A DNA stretch of 64,000 nt from Desulfobacteraceae bacterium (GTDB lineage: Bacteria; Desulfobacterota; Desulfobacteria; Desulfobacterales; Desulfobacteraceae). Below the pieces are notes generated by a model, which saw only the letters and a program-made list of their open reading frames with translations, did not search any database and was not told the origin of the DNA. Positions within the stretch are counted from its first letter, which is position 1, and each line of letters opens with the position of its first letter. Below, one piece after another: positions 37,301-44,221 of the stretch. The stretch lies in contig JAAEMK010000787.1 in assembly GCA_024225635.1 (NCBI GenBank), positions 26,691-90,690 of the forward strand, in the 5' to 3' direction. A program made the translations under genes and the position numbers.

Positions 37301-39162
37301 CTCGCCCCATCCTGGTTTACGGCACTGGCTTTGATGATGCCGTAGATGGTATGGTTGTCGCGCAATGCGTCTTTAAGCCTTTTCAGGACCACCACGCCGG
37401 CGCCCTCACCGCGAACATAACCGTTGGCGGATGCATCAAAGGCTTTGCACCGGCCGTCCGGCGACAGCATGCCGGCCTGGGAATAACCGATGCTGACCTC
37501 CGGAGAAAGCATCAGGTTGACCCCGGACCCCAAGGCAAGATCGCACTCCCCCTGTTTCAAGCTCCGGCACGCCATATGGACCGCCACCATGGCGGAGGAA
37601 CAAGCGGTATTCACCGACAACGCGGGTCCCCGGCATCCCAGGGTGTAAGCCAGGCGTCCGGCTGCCGTGGAATGGGAAGTGCCGGTGTTGAAATAGCCGT
37701 CATAATCGGCCCAATTGTTTTGCCTCACCTGGAGCTGCTGGTAATCGTTGGTAAAAATACCGACAAAAAGACCCGTGGCTGTTTCTTTTAATTGATCCGG
37801 GGCGATACCGGCAAATTCAAGGGCATCCCGGTTCAACTCCAGAAGCAGGCGCTGCTGGGGATCCACCAGCCGCGCTTCCCGGGGGGAGATCCTGAAAAAC
37901 CGGGCGTCAAACCCCGCCACATCCTTTAGATATCCGCCTGAAGGAGAAATGACTTTACCGGGTTCCTTCCTGCCGAACCCGCAAAACCTGTCATTCTCCC
38001 ACCGCTCCCGGGGGGTCTCCGTGACGGCATCCCGGCCATGGTAAAGCAGATCCCAATACCCATGGATATCATTGGCGCCGGGGAAGCGGCAGGCCATTCC
38101 AACCACGGCAATGGCGTCATCCCCGGGTTTATCCTTCCATACCGGATTAGAGGCGGCTTCAGAAGAATCAGGCCCGGGGACACCATGGGCATCCGGAAAC
38201 AGCCTGTGGGTGAAATAGTCAATAATGGCGGCAGGGGAACCGTACCTGTAAAAAAGTGTGGGGGAAATTTCCGTGTTCAGCCTTTGGGCCAGGATCATCC
38301 GTAACCCGAAAAGATCCAGTCCTTTTATACCCATATCGTGAAAGGCGACCCTGGGATTAAAACTCCCGGACCGGTTGTTGGTATCCAGAATAAAATTGAC
38401 CGCGTCAGTGACAGCCCCGGCCAGATCGGAAACGGTTTCGACCGGTTTTTCAGCCAGGGGCGAAAGGGTGTTGATCCCGGACGGCTCCCGGTGATGAATA
38501 TCGTACACCATCAGCACACCATGGCCGTTATTCTCCCGGTCCGCCGGACGGTAATCGGATATTATCCCCGCTATCTTCGCCCCATGCCCGGCATGGAAAT
38601 TCAAAACCGGATCCAGCAGTTCACCGGTGGCGGTACGCTTTTGGATATAATCGGGGAACCCGATTCCCGCATGGTTGATATAATCCTTACACCGCGCCAC
38701 CACCACGACCGTGTCAACCCCCGTCTTCAAAGCGCAGGCCAACAGCATGAACTCCAGCAGCTGATCTCCGTACCCCAGGTAAAGCATGGAAGGAATCACA
38801 TTGATGGACAGCAGCTGCACAATGGATCCGCCGCGGGTTTCCAGCCCGGAAACCGAGCGGCAGGTGTGACGTTCAAGGTCGGCGATATTACGAATACGCT
38901 GGGTATAGACGGCTCCGACGATATGGTTGTCAATGATCAGGACACAATGTTTTTCGCCACTGCCCTCAATTCGTGAACGCAATTCCTCTTCCGTACTTCT
39001 CAATCCGGGTTCCCAGCAAGCCTTCTCCAGGCGCAGCAACTCCGGCAAATCATCCAAAACCGGATGTCGCAGGGTATAGCGATCTTTAAAGCAGTTCAGG
39101 GGTATTGGTATTTGATTCATAGATATCCGGTTTTCGCGGTTCCACTTGAAAATTCCCGACAT
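31336..39162 (-). CDS. PKS loading and first module: GNAT-ACP-like-KS-AT-DH-cMT-KR-ACP
   Basis: The 2608-residue protein begins with a GNAT fold (about 28 to 215), as in the CurA-type loading module that decarboxylates malonyl-CoA and transfers acetyl. An ACP-like segment (about 245 to 322) follows whose phosphopantetheine site reads GIKGL instead of GxDSL. Then come KS (about 348 to 775, NTACSSA, HGTGTALGDP, NIGHTEGAAG), AT (about 875 to 1170, GHSVGEY, malonyl-type HAFHS), DH (HRVGGRISLP at about 1272, DACFQ), a C-methyltransferase (about 1620 to 1950, EIGAGSGGTT), KR (about 2145 to 2330, GGMGGTG, YVAGN), a six-residue repeat tract and ACP (GMDSL at about 2513). The first ATG at 39162 has its AAGGTGAG site about 25 bases away; an ATG at 39120 is an alternative start before the GNAT fold. 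Confidence 0.92.
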   Translation of the reverse strand: MSGIFKWNRENRISMNQIPIPLNCFKDRYTLRHPVLDDLPELLRLEKACWEPGLRSTEEELRSRIEGSGEKHCVLIIDNHIVGAVYTQRIRNIADLERHTCRSVSGLETRGGSIVQLLSINVIPSMLYLGYGDQLLEFMLLACALKTGVDTVVVVARCKDYINHAGIGFPDYIQKRTATGELLDPVLNFHAGHGAKIAGIISDYRPADRENNGHGVLMVYDIHHREPSGINTLSPLAEKPVETVSDLAGAVTDAVNFILDTNNRSGSFNPRVAFHDMGIKGLDLFGLRMILAQRLNTEISPTLFYRYGSPAAIIDYFTHRLFPDAHGVPGPDSSEAASNPVWKDKPGDDAIAVVGMACRFPGANDIHGYWDLLYHGRDAVTETPRERWENDRFCGFGRKEPGKVISPSGGYLKDVAGFDARFFRISPREARLVDPQQRLLLELNRDALEFAGIAPDQLKETATGLFVGIFTNDYQQLQVRQNNWADYDGYFNTGTSHSTAAGRLAYTLGCRGPALSVNTACSSAMVAVHMACRSLKQGECDLALGSGVNLMLSPEVSIGYSQAGMLSPDGRCKAFDASANGYVRGEGAGVVVLKRLKDALRDNHTIYGIIKASAVNQDGASNGLTAPNGLAQVSLIRDALSGAGLSPEEISYVEAHGTGTALGDPIEYDALLEVFGQNRPKDRPLVIGSVKTNIGHTEGAAGIAGLIKVLLAMEHHYIPPHLNFTAPNPLIDLKALPAVIPTDGMEWPVSEHPRCAGVSSFGFSGTNAHMIVQEFTAPRPKQADKRKKGGVLTLSAGNETALAGMAANYADFLAHRPELDPGDICHTSHVGRTHFNHRLAVCGKSVQDLAAKLSTARQARGILPRGIYRGSKAGTRVAFLFTGQGAQYVNMGRGLYDDEPVFRAALDRCADILGEHMEAPLLNLLFPDDGSFGEQNRTVNTQPMLFALEYALARLWEARGILPHFMMGHSVGEYVAACLAGVFSLEDALRLIAARARLMQNLPPGGGMAAVLGNARHVETALAHSDARLDIAAYNGPENIVVSGPRDDLARFVHAMEAQKVKAVPLNVSHAFHSFLMEPMLADFKAVADTIAFEKPGKKIISNVYGTVAEGEIASPGYWVDHVRRPVSFAGGVECLVREGVDILLEVGPKPVLIAMARQCLGDTPDRLPVFAASLAPGVPDGEAMDHAMAAMYAGGAHIDWDAFHKGDTVRRIPLPTYPYQRKRFWLRTGTPVSHESGPMNGGHPLLGSRLETPLKEKIFSAVIGTRNTAYLKDHRVGGRISLPAAAFLEIALAAARNLWGETAVTVRDLMIRTPLILPEDGPCRIQTIVTPLDGGKSQLTVHRQKGDQSEATWEQHGTLILMPGSNGPRPSHGDVGEFKEFLNQGTAPGTSVPANPAAGGAGPGFNGLAKFGRRGTRAVGQICLPSQFRKHDSGEGCLFHPALMDACFQTAAGALAGENEPAGKQGLILMGMDGFEMFDEPAATLWCRVDPSRDNGPAREILTADLMIYNPDGHPVAAVQGLNFRKARFTHAPGVPDAGARTYGVAWHPESSGLLRQGAPMPGPGEIRNRLEPGPPRGSNGARHVRFLKELTHRYILDAFMELGWNPVPERSFTTRELIGQLNIASRHHRLMERLLEILASGGSLCRRNGGWFTTALEMPPGREETSVDHSEIETELTILKRFAANLAPVLKGDCDPLTLLFPEADLSGVVRLYEQSLAFGPVNQAVGRVFRQIAKQTSRERELGILEIGAGSGGTTAHILPVLEGRSVRYTFTDVTRVFLRQASERFAPYPFVDYRLLDIEKDPLAQGYGAGQADIVLAANVLHATADLSVTLQNVRKLLAPGGILLLVEGAEPTGWIDLIFGVIQGWWNFSDHRRRANSPLMAAARWEEVLKENGFHDPVSITPVPVEEALFPQSVIMAAKGDDQPAGDVREDKSHWLILGGQGSMGKVLARTIRRNGDALTRVDLGDKWDETHGHILLNADDPEHFKRLLERVPEVTHIIHLWGLDATTHEQMDGGELAGHMRLSCGSLLHLVQALAVSPPPGFQGLGIITSGAQPVDSHGPVHPAMAPLWGMADVIQKEHPEFNCRIMDTDPLSGDGDWSCLSAFLTDPGAPPRAAIRKGRVFTPRLAGRSAPLQKMPLPKPDGTVLITGGMGGTGLFLARYLAGKGVRHLVLLGRRGPEPAARRVIDDLTRQGAAITVKTCDVADFQMLSSVFDRIETDLPPLKGVIHTAGVFEDSLLGEHRWERFERVFAAKVRGSWNLHRLTREYELDFFVLFSSAMTLLPNLGMSNYVAGNAFMDVLAHYRRQQDLPAVSIAWGPWDDVGMAAAVGRRRKEQWAAFGLTPLAEHDVLDALDRLVGPADAGAMVHAGVMTLDWKTFARHMSGPVPKFYAGLVSAIAENSAIAENSAIAENSAIAENSAIAENSAMAENSGIAEKSGRADNPATGEKNVATLEKTGAVSLSDMLTGLQADKRPRALVEWLRELVAAIMGFDGADQLDLEEGFFQQGMDSLTAMELRGRLQKELKETLPTTAIFKHPTVVQLKDYIAQRFLDHLIAPATESDGPLGEPDLNGMTREVSKLSEGDLNGSIESELSELERMLNL
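31838..31963 (-). repeat. Seven in-frame 18-bp tandem repeats between KR and ACP
   Basis: Seven units of 18 bases, most of them identical (attttcagctatggccga on the plus strand), encode SAIAEN five times, then SAMAEN and SGIAEK, followed by degenerate copies. The tract sits in the linker between the ketoreductase and the acyl carrier protein. Near-identity of units at the DNA level indicates recent slippage or amplification, so copy number is expected to vary between strains. Confidence 0.92.
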
Positions 39163-39188
39163 ACATTCGTGACGATCTGTTGCTCACC

Positions 39189-39713
39189 TTACTTGCCGGC
39201 GTTTAAATCCGACGCCTTTTTCCGGCCTTCCTTAACCATGCTTTCATAGTAATCCCTGACTTTTTCAGGATCAAACGAAAGAAAGGTTCCGCCGGATGCA
39301 AAATGCTGCAAAAAGACTTTGCCCACCGCATATGTCACGGCCCCGGAGGTAATGGCAACGGCCAGGGTTCCGGTTGTTTGTCCGATAATTGGAATGGCTT
39401 TGAATAAACTGATCATGGTCGTGGCTGATAGCACCGGAACAGCGCCTCCCACAAGGGGAGTCAAAACGTTTTTTATTTTGTCATTGGTATACGGCACGTC
39501 ATAGATACTCGCCAGCTTGCGAATCAAATTAATCTGAACGCCGGTAATCCCAAGAAGATCAACCAGGGGAATGGGCACAAGGCCAACGCCCATGGCGGAC
39601 AGAACATGGTTTTGAATTGTTTTATTCGCCGCATCCATCTGGTCCGGCGCCTGTTCCTCAACCACAGCCTCTTCTTTTTGTTCTGCGGTTTCAGACTTTT
39701 TTTCCTTGATCAT
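39189..39713 (-). CDS. DUF697-type small membrane protein, first gene of the PKS operon
   Basis: The 174-residue protein has an acidic, Glu-rich N-terminus, then the DUF697-like core with GVGLVPIPLVDLLGITGVQ and two hydrophobic stretches around PLVGGAVPVLSATTMISLF and TGTLAVAITSGAVTYAVG, and a charged C-terminus. The start at 39713 is chosen because AAGGGGGT lies directly before it; a longer frame to 39773 would place that ribosome site inside the coding region. It ends 26 bases before the first PKS gene, on the same strand, so it probably shares its transcript. DUF697 proteins are membrane-associated with no agreed activity; the role here is unknown. Confidence 0.82.
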   Translation of the reverse strand: MIKEKKSETAEQKEEAVVEEQAPDQMDAANKTIQNHVLSAMGVGLVPIPLVDLLGITGVQINLIRKLASIYDVPYTNDKIKNVLTPLVGGAVPVLSATTMISLFKAIPIIGQTTGTLAVAITSGAVTYAVGKVFLQHFASGGTFLSFDPEKVRDYYESMVKEGRKKASDLNAGK

Positions 39714-40033
39714 GGCAACCCCCTTTTTAAATAAATAGGATTTATCGTGCCTGCAGCAGGTGTTTCCCGCCATCCGGATCAGTGGTTACAATTCAAACAG
39801 ATTTCCTTTAAAAGGCGATTTTGCAATCAGTATACAGTCCGCACGGAAACAGAGGTTCCATAGTAAAATAGATGAATATCTATCCGAGATCGTTTTCAAC
39901 GAAAGTTCTGAAATGAATCCGGTTATTCTTTCTACCCTGCCTTTAACGCCGTGTCAACATCATTTTTGACACGGCGCCGGAAGCATGATTCGGACCGGCG
40001 GGATTATCTTTATAACCCCTGGCTTTTCGCGGA
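39714..40033 (-). promoter_or_regulatory. Noncoding gap, probable location of the PKS operon promoter
   Basis: This 320-base gap separates the phosphopantetheinyl transferase gene from the DUF697-PKS operon, all on the minus strand. Its upper part carries the inverted repeat listed separately. No gene is seen, and its AT content is higher than that of the flanking genes. It is the only sizeable gap ahead of the 39-kb operon, so its promoter should lie here, but I could not recognise a convincing -35/-10 or -24/-12 pair. Confidence 0.35.
39947..39976 (-). terminator. Inverted repeat, possible terminator of the phosphopantetheinyl transferase operon
   Basis: A perfect 11-bp stem (cgccgtgtcaa paired with ttgacacggcg) with an eight-base loop lies 58 bases beyond the stop of the minus-strand transferase gene. 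There is no long U-run on the minus strand after it, so it may be a factor-assisted terminator or a processing site. Confidence 0.5.
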
Positions 40034-40684
40034 TCAAACATGAGAATACTGCATGATAACCCCGCATATTTCCCGGTCAGCCGCCACACAACAGCTGTAC
40101 CCGTGACCGAGTTGAATTCGTTTCAGCCAGTATGTTTTATCGTAAAGAATCGCCCGGTTGGAATCAAGCCGGACATCCGTCAGCGGTATTTGCATTCCCC
40201 TGCCGTCAGCCTTTACAACAGCCTCCTTGGCTGTCCAATGTTCATAAAAAGAGTGAAGGGGATCATTGGAAAGCTCAATGACCGCCTGCTCTTCCAGCCT
40301 GAACTCGTATCTGAAATCAGGCCAATCCAGGGGTCTTACCTTCTCGATATCAATGCCGACCCGCCCACGGTCAGCAAATGCACAAGTAACATACCGGCCT
40401 GAATGGGACACATTAAAATCCATGGTCCCTCGAATGTAGGGCCTTCCGTAATTGTCATGGGCCAGGCGATCCAGGACGTCATCGCCCCACAAAGCGCTTA
40501 AACCATCCTTGACCAATAGCTTCCCAACCAGGGTTGCCAGCCTGTCCTGCCAGCGGTGGTAACGGCAAATCCGGGCTTGCAGGTTTTCGGGAATCCGGCC
40601 CAGGCAGCGTTGCCACTTGGACCACGGCCAATTTCGTTCAAAAAAAGCGTAAGCAACATTGATTGTACTCAATTGTCCGGTCAT
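40034..40684 (-). CDS. Sfp-type 4'-phosphopantetheinyl transferase
   Basis: The 216-residue protein has the two family signatures: VGIDIEKVRPLDW (Mg-binding Asp and Glu) and HWTAKEAVVKADGRG. These enzymes transfer the phosphopantetheine arm of coenzyme A to the serine of carrier proteins. Length and motif order match the Sfp group rather than the shorter AcpS group. Being next to a PKS operon with five serine-bearing carrier domains, it is the likely activating enzyme for them. Its ATG overlaps the stop of a 52-residue membrane-protein gene by four bases (ATGA), so translation is coupled. Confidence 0.93.
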   Translation of the reverse strand: MTGQLSTINVAYAFFERNWPWSKWQRCLGRIPENLQARICRYHRWQDRLATLVGKLLVKDGLSALWGDDVLDRLAHDNYGRPYIRGTMDFNVSHSGRYVTCAFADRGRVGIDIEKVRPLDWPDFRYEFRLEEQAVIELSNDPLHSFYEHWTAKEAVVKADGRGMQIPLTDVRLDSNRAILYDKTYWLKRIQLGHGYSCCVAADREICGVIMQYSHV

Positions 40685-40839
40685 TCCGATTTTTTCGGAT
40701 CAGAAGCCATCACCAGGATTAAACCGACAAAAGGCGTCAACAGCAAAGAACCGAAAAAATACCCCCAGAAACCAAATCGGCGATTCGCACCGATCAACCC
40801 GATCAAAAGACTAGTGATAACCCATATCATCGTTGTCAT
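40681..40839 (-). CDS. Small membrane protein, 52 residues, coupled to the phosphopantetheinyl transferase
   Basis: This short frame reads from ATG at 40839 to a TGA that overlaps the transferase ATG. It encodes two hydrophobic stretches, MIWVITSLLIGLIGANRRFG and then FWGYFFGSLLLTPFVGLILV, ending in a charged ASDPKKSE tail. An AGAGAGGA element lies about 12 bases upstream. The arrangement (NRRFGFWGYFFGSLLLTP) resembles short, widespread uncharacterised bacterial proteins with two membrane segments. It probably belongs to the same transcript as the acetate kinase fusion upstream, whose stop is 67 bases away. Function unknown. Confidence 0.65.
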   Translation of the reverse strand: MTTMIWVITSLLIGLIGANRRFGFWGYFFGSLLLTPFVGLILVMASDPKKSE

Positions 40840-40906
40840 AAATTATATTTTTCCTCTCTGGCATCAATTGAAACCTGAATAATAAAGTTGTCTTACATGA
40901 AAGGCA

Positions 40907-43219
40907 TTACTGCACGCAGACCAGGGTTCCTTCCATGCCGGTTTTAATGTTGGCCGCATTGGCTTCATCCGTATCGATATGCATGGCCAGGCGAAAATCC
41001 GGATGGACCCGCACCAGGACATCACCGAATATGAGCGTTCGTTCCCCTTCCACCCGTACCATTACCAGATCACCATCCTTCAGCCCATATGAAAGGGCGT
41101 CTTCAGGCGGCATATGTATATGGCGAAAGGAACAGATGACCCCCTTGGGAATCGCACACGACCCGCGGGAGCCTTCAAGTTTCAGTCCGGGAGTGCCTTC
41201 TATGGACCCGGATGCCCGGATGGGGGCTTTCACCCCTAATTTGAATTCTTCCGTCATGGAGATCTCGACCTGGGTTTCTTTTCTTTTGGGCCCCAGCACC
41301 CTGACACGGTCAACCCGTCCCTTGGGCCCCACCAGATTGACGGTTTCCTGGCAGGCAAACTGGCCCGGCTGGGAAAGATCGGAGCGATGGGTCAGCTGAA
41401 TGTCCTCCCCAAATAATAACGAAATTTCCTTTGTTGCCAGATGGACGTGATGGGCTGAGACCTCGATGGGGAATTTTTTTTCTTTTTGCTTTTGAATCAC
41501 CCGGGATACATTTTCCCGTCCCAGGGCGCGAATTGTCTCCCGGGCGATCATTCTGCCTTCATCAGCCGGGATAACCAGCACTTTTATCCTGTCGTCTTTA
41601 TCAGAGATCTCAACCGGTCCATCCAATGCGGAGGATAAGGATTTATTCCTTTTGTCATCGATCTCGACCCCCATGGGCAACAGCCCCTGGCAGGCCAGTC
41701 CCCTCACCCAGGCACTGCTTTCGGCGATGCGCCCGGTGAAAACCAGGGCATGCAGTCCTCCCAAAGCCGAGGTATAGGCCCCGATATATTTTCTTATCCG
41801 GTAACAGAATGCCTGGATTGTAAGCTGAGCCCGTGAATCCCCTTTATTGGCTGCCGCTTCAATGTCATTGAGATCACGGGAAATCCCGGACAGTCCCTTC
41901 AATCCGCTATGAAGGTTGAGCAGTTCATCCACTTCATCCGGTGACAATCCTTTCTCCCGGCAAAGATGGGTAACAATGGAAGGATCCATATCCCCGCACC
42001 GGGTATCCATCATCAATCCGGCCAAAGGCGTCATTCCCATGCTGGTGTCCACCGAACGGCCATGATCGATAGCGCACAGGGAGGCGCCTTGATCCAGGTG
42101 ACACGTCACCAGTTTCAACTCCCGATAATCTTCTTTCAGATACGTAGCGGCTTGAAGCATGGCGTACTTGTGGGAAATGCCGTGGAATCCGAACCGCCGG
42201 ATTTTATCATTCTCGAAATATTCATGGGGAAGCCCGTAGACGCAAGCATGGGCCGGCATTTTTTGATGGAAACCGGTATCAAAAACAGCCACCTGGGGAA
42301 CATTTGGAAAATGCCTTTGACTCATTTTGATAACCATGAGATTAGGCGGATTGTGCAGGGGGGCCAGCTTCGCGTATTTATCAATATCACTTAAGACACT
42401 GTCATCAATAAGCTCGGCATGACCGTACTTGTCTCCTCCATGCACGACCCTGTGGCCGATTGCGCTGAGTTCATCCCTGTCCCGGATAACGCCATGAACA
42501 GGATCAACCAGCATGTCAATCAGGCCTTTAAAGGCGTCTTCATAACCGACCAGTCCCAGGTTCTTTTTAACCTCTCCTTTGGGAGTAACCCCGGTGATAT
42601 GATACGACTTGTCACCGGCCCTTTCAATGACTCCGGCCGTATTACCGGACCTGTCCCCCGTATTGAAAAAACAATACTCAATGGATAACAGGCCGCAATT
42701 GATTACCAGGATCTTCAGGGGAGTAGTTGTGGACAATCCCAGTCCATAGGGATCTGTTTGACTTTTCCAGGCATCGTTCACCCGGGATTGTTCTTCCTCA
42801 TTCTCCTGACGGCTTTTTAAACGGGCGGTTATGGTTTGCGCAAGCACCTTCACCGCCTGGACATTAACCGCTACAAAAGTGGAAAAAATCTCATGGGAAA
42901 TAAGAAAAAGATGACATTTACTAATGGCTAAGACATCGGCACTGGTGGGTTCGCCGGTAAGCAGGGACATTTCTCCCAGAATATCACCCTGCTTCAGCAG
43001 ACCGAGCCGGATGCGTTTTCCCGCGTCTCCGGAAACGACGGCTTCCGCTTCTCCATCCAGCATCACACCTAAAAACTTTCCCGGCTGGCCGAATTGTATA
43101 ATAACGTCTCCGGAAACATATGACCGCAGATGGGAAGCTTCGATCAACCGGTTTAATTCTTCCTGAGAGAATCCGCTGAACAGCGGAATCCCGGCTAAAA
43201 ATTCAGCTATCTGTTCCAT
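40907..43219 (-). CDS. cNMP-binding / acetate kinase / PduL phosphotransacylase three-part fusion
   Basis: In this 770-residue protein residues 1 to about 125 form a cyclic-nucleotide-binding domain (GDVIIQFGQPGKFLGVMLDG, GDILGEMSLLTGEPTSADV). Residues of about 168 to 570 form an acetate kinase domain with GHRVVHGG, VFDTGFH, FGFHGISHK and VDTSMGMTPLAGLMM. Residues of about 580 to 770 form a PduL-type phosphotransacylase with both zinc-histidine motifs (AHHVHL and RHIHMP). Together the last two would interconvert acetyl-CoA, acetyl phosphate and acetate with ATP formation, with the first as a possible allosteric switch. Several usually invariant kinase positions differ: HLDQGAS for HLGNGAS, MDTRCGD for MGTRSGD, GRIAESS for AGIGENS, NCGLLS for NAGSSS. 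The kinase half may be altered or inactive. Confidence 0.9.
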   Translation of the reverse strand: MEQIAEFLAGIPLFSGFSQEELNRLIEASHLRSYVSGDVIIQFGQPGKFLGVMLDGEAEAVVSGDAGKRIRLGLLKQGDILGEMSLLTGEPTSADVLAISKCHLFLISHEIFSTFVAVNVQAVKVLAQTITARLKSRQENEEEQSRVNDAWKSQTDPYGLGLSTTTPLKILVINCGLLSIEYCFFNTGDRSGNTAGVIERAGDKSYHITGVTPKGEVKKNLGLVGYEDAFKGLIDMLVDPVHGVIRDRDELSAIGHRVVHGGDKYGHAELIDDSVLSDIDKYAKLAPLHNPPNLMVIKMSQRHFPNVPQVAVFDTGFHQKMPAHACVYGLPHEYFENDKIRRFGFHGISHKYAMLQAATYLKEDYRELKLVTCHLDQGASLCAIDHGRSVDTSMGMTPLAGLMMDTRCGDMDPSIVTHLCREKGLSPDEVDELLNLHSGLKGLSGISRDLNDIEAAANKGDSRAQLTIQAFCYRIRKYIGAYTSALGGLHALVFTGRIAESSAWVRGLACQGLLPMGVEIDDKRNKSLSSALDGPVEISDKDDRIKVLVIPADEGRMIARETIRALGRENVSRVIQKQKEKKFPIEVSAHHVHLATKEISLLFGEDIQLTHRSDLSQPGQFACQETVNLVGPKGRVDRVRVLGPKRKETQVEISMTEEFKLGVKAPIRASGSIEGTPGLKLEGSRGSCAIPKGVICSFRHIHMPPEDALSYGLKDGDLVMVRVEGERTLIFGDVLVRVHPDFRLAMHIDTDEANAANIKTGMEGTLVCVQ

Positions 43220-43657
43220 GGAGACTACCTCCCAAAGAAGTAATTCATATATTAAAAACAGACGACATGAAATACACCTGGATATTATCCGGACAACCGG
43301 AACAATTCTCGGACATTATTAGAAACATCGGGATTTTTTTGAATCACTAAAGGTAAATGTATCAAATCCATCAGCGGCATTCAATAAAAATCAATCCCTT
43401 TGCCCGGCATGCTTTTGAAAAACGCCTTTTCGACTTTTCCGCCTTGAAATGTATCACCACCATTGAAACCCCCGGCAATTTGTTTTATAAGAAGAAGATA
43501 GCCTTTTACAAATGAACGAAACAGCCCCGGGATCTCCGAATTTAGTTATCAGCACGCCCGACGCCGTTTGGAAACGACCATGTCACAATGACCTTGTGGG
43601 CCTGGCGGCTGAAGTTAACGGAATAATACCATTAAAAATCGAGGGCCGGATCATATC
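43220..43657. other. Noncoding divergent intergenic region
   Basis: This 438-base region lies between two divergent operons, the acetate kinase fusion (minus) and the chemotaxis cluster (plus), so promoters for both must lie here. It is AT-richer than its surroundings. I see no clear tandem repeat, RNA gene or -24/-12 element. A short plus-strand frame at 43512-43697 was judged not to be a gene. Confidence 0.5.
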
Positions 43658-44185
43658 ATGTGTACCCCCGAAAAAAAACCGCCTAAGACCCGGTTGATTA
43701 TGGATGCCGTCCGGAACAAGGCTGTGGAAGAAAGCTCCCCGGACATCCTGGAAGAAACGGTGGAGCTTGTCATATTCACCATGGCCCGTCGCTATTTTGC
43801 CTTTCAGGGAAGAGAGGTGAGAGAAATTCTGCCGTTTTCGCCAATCACCGAGGTGCCGGGATGTCCCCGGACCATCCGGGGAATTATCAATGTGCGCGGG
43901 GATATTGAATCGGTGATAAACCTCCATACCCTTCTTGAACTGGATGAAGTTCCGGTCTCCCCCGCAACCCGGTTTATCCTGGGCCGGTCCGGGGAGCTGC
44001 TATCAGGTATACAGGTGGAACATGTGGCGGATGTGATCTCCGTTGAAAAGGCGAAGATAAAACCGGCCATCTCCACATTATCCCCTGCCATAAGGAACTA
44101 TGCCCATGGCGGGGAGGAATTGTATAAAGGACGCTATGTCATTGTTCTGAGTGTGGAACAACTGTTTAAAACACTGTTAAACTGA
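43658..44185 (+). CDS. cheW: CheW-type coupling protein
   Basis: The 175-residue protein has a roughly 30-residue N-terminal extension and then a CheW fold: LVIFTMARRYFAFQGREVRE, the conserved IRGIINVRGDIESVINL block, and the closing YVIVLSVEQLFKTLL. CheW links receptors to the CheA kinase. It is the first gene of the chemotaxis-like operon, 36 bases ahead of the next frame. The ATG at 43658 has only a weak GAGGG upstream; an ATG at 43700 would remove the extension without touching the fold. Confidence 0.88.
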   Translation: MCTPEKKPPKTRLIMDAVRNKAVEESSPDILEETVELVIFTMARRYFAFQGREVREILPFSPITEVPGCPRTIRGIINVRGDIESVINLHTLLELDEVPVSPATRFILGRSGELLSGIQVEHVADVISVEKAKIKPAISTLSPAIRNYAHGGEELYKGRYVIVLSVEQLFKTLLN

Positions 44186-44221
44186 TCCGGCCATGGGCGA
44201 AATAAAAAGGAGAACTTTTCC

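Noticed and set aside
6818-39162. Classical trans-AT PKS interpretation
   Set aside because: Half the modules have intact malonyl ATs, domain order is cis-AT-like and no free AT gene is in the window. It is kept open only for genes outside the window.
40556-40882. Plus-strand frame of 108 codons across the start of the phosphopantetheinyl transferase
   Set aside because: The minus strand holds the real transferase and a coupled 52-residue membrane protein here.
43512-43697. Plus-strand frame of 61 codons before cheW
   Set aside because: It overlaps the cheW start in another frame, has no ribosome site and shows no recognisable features.
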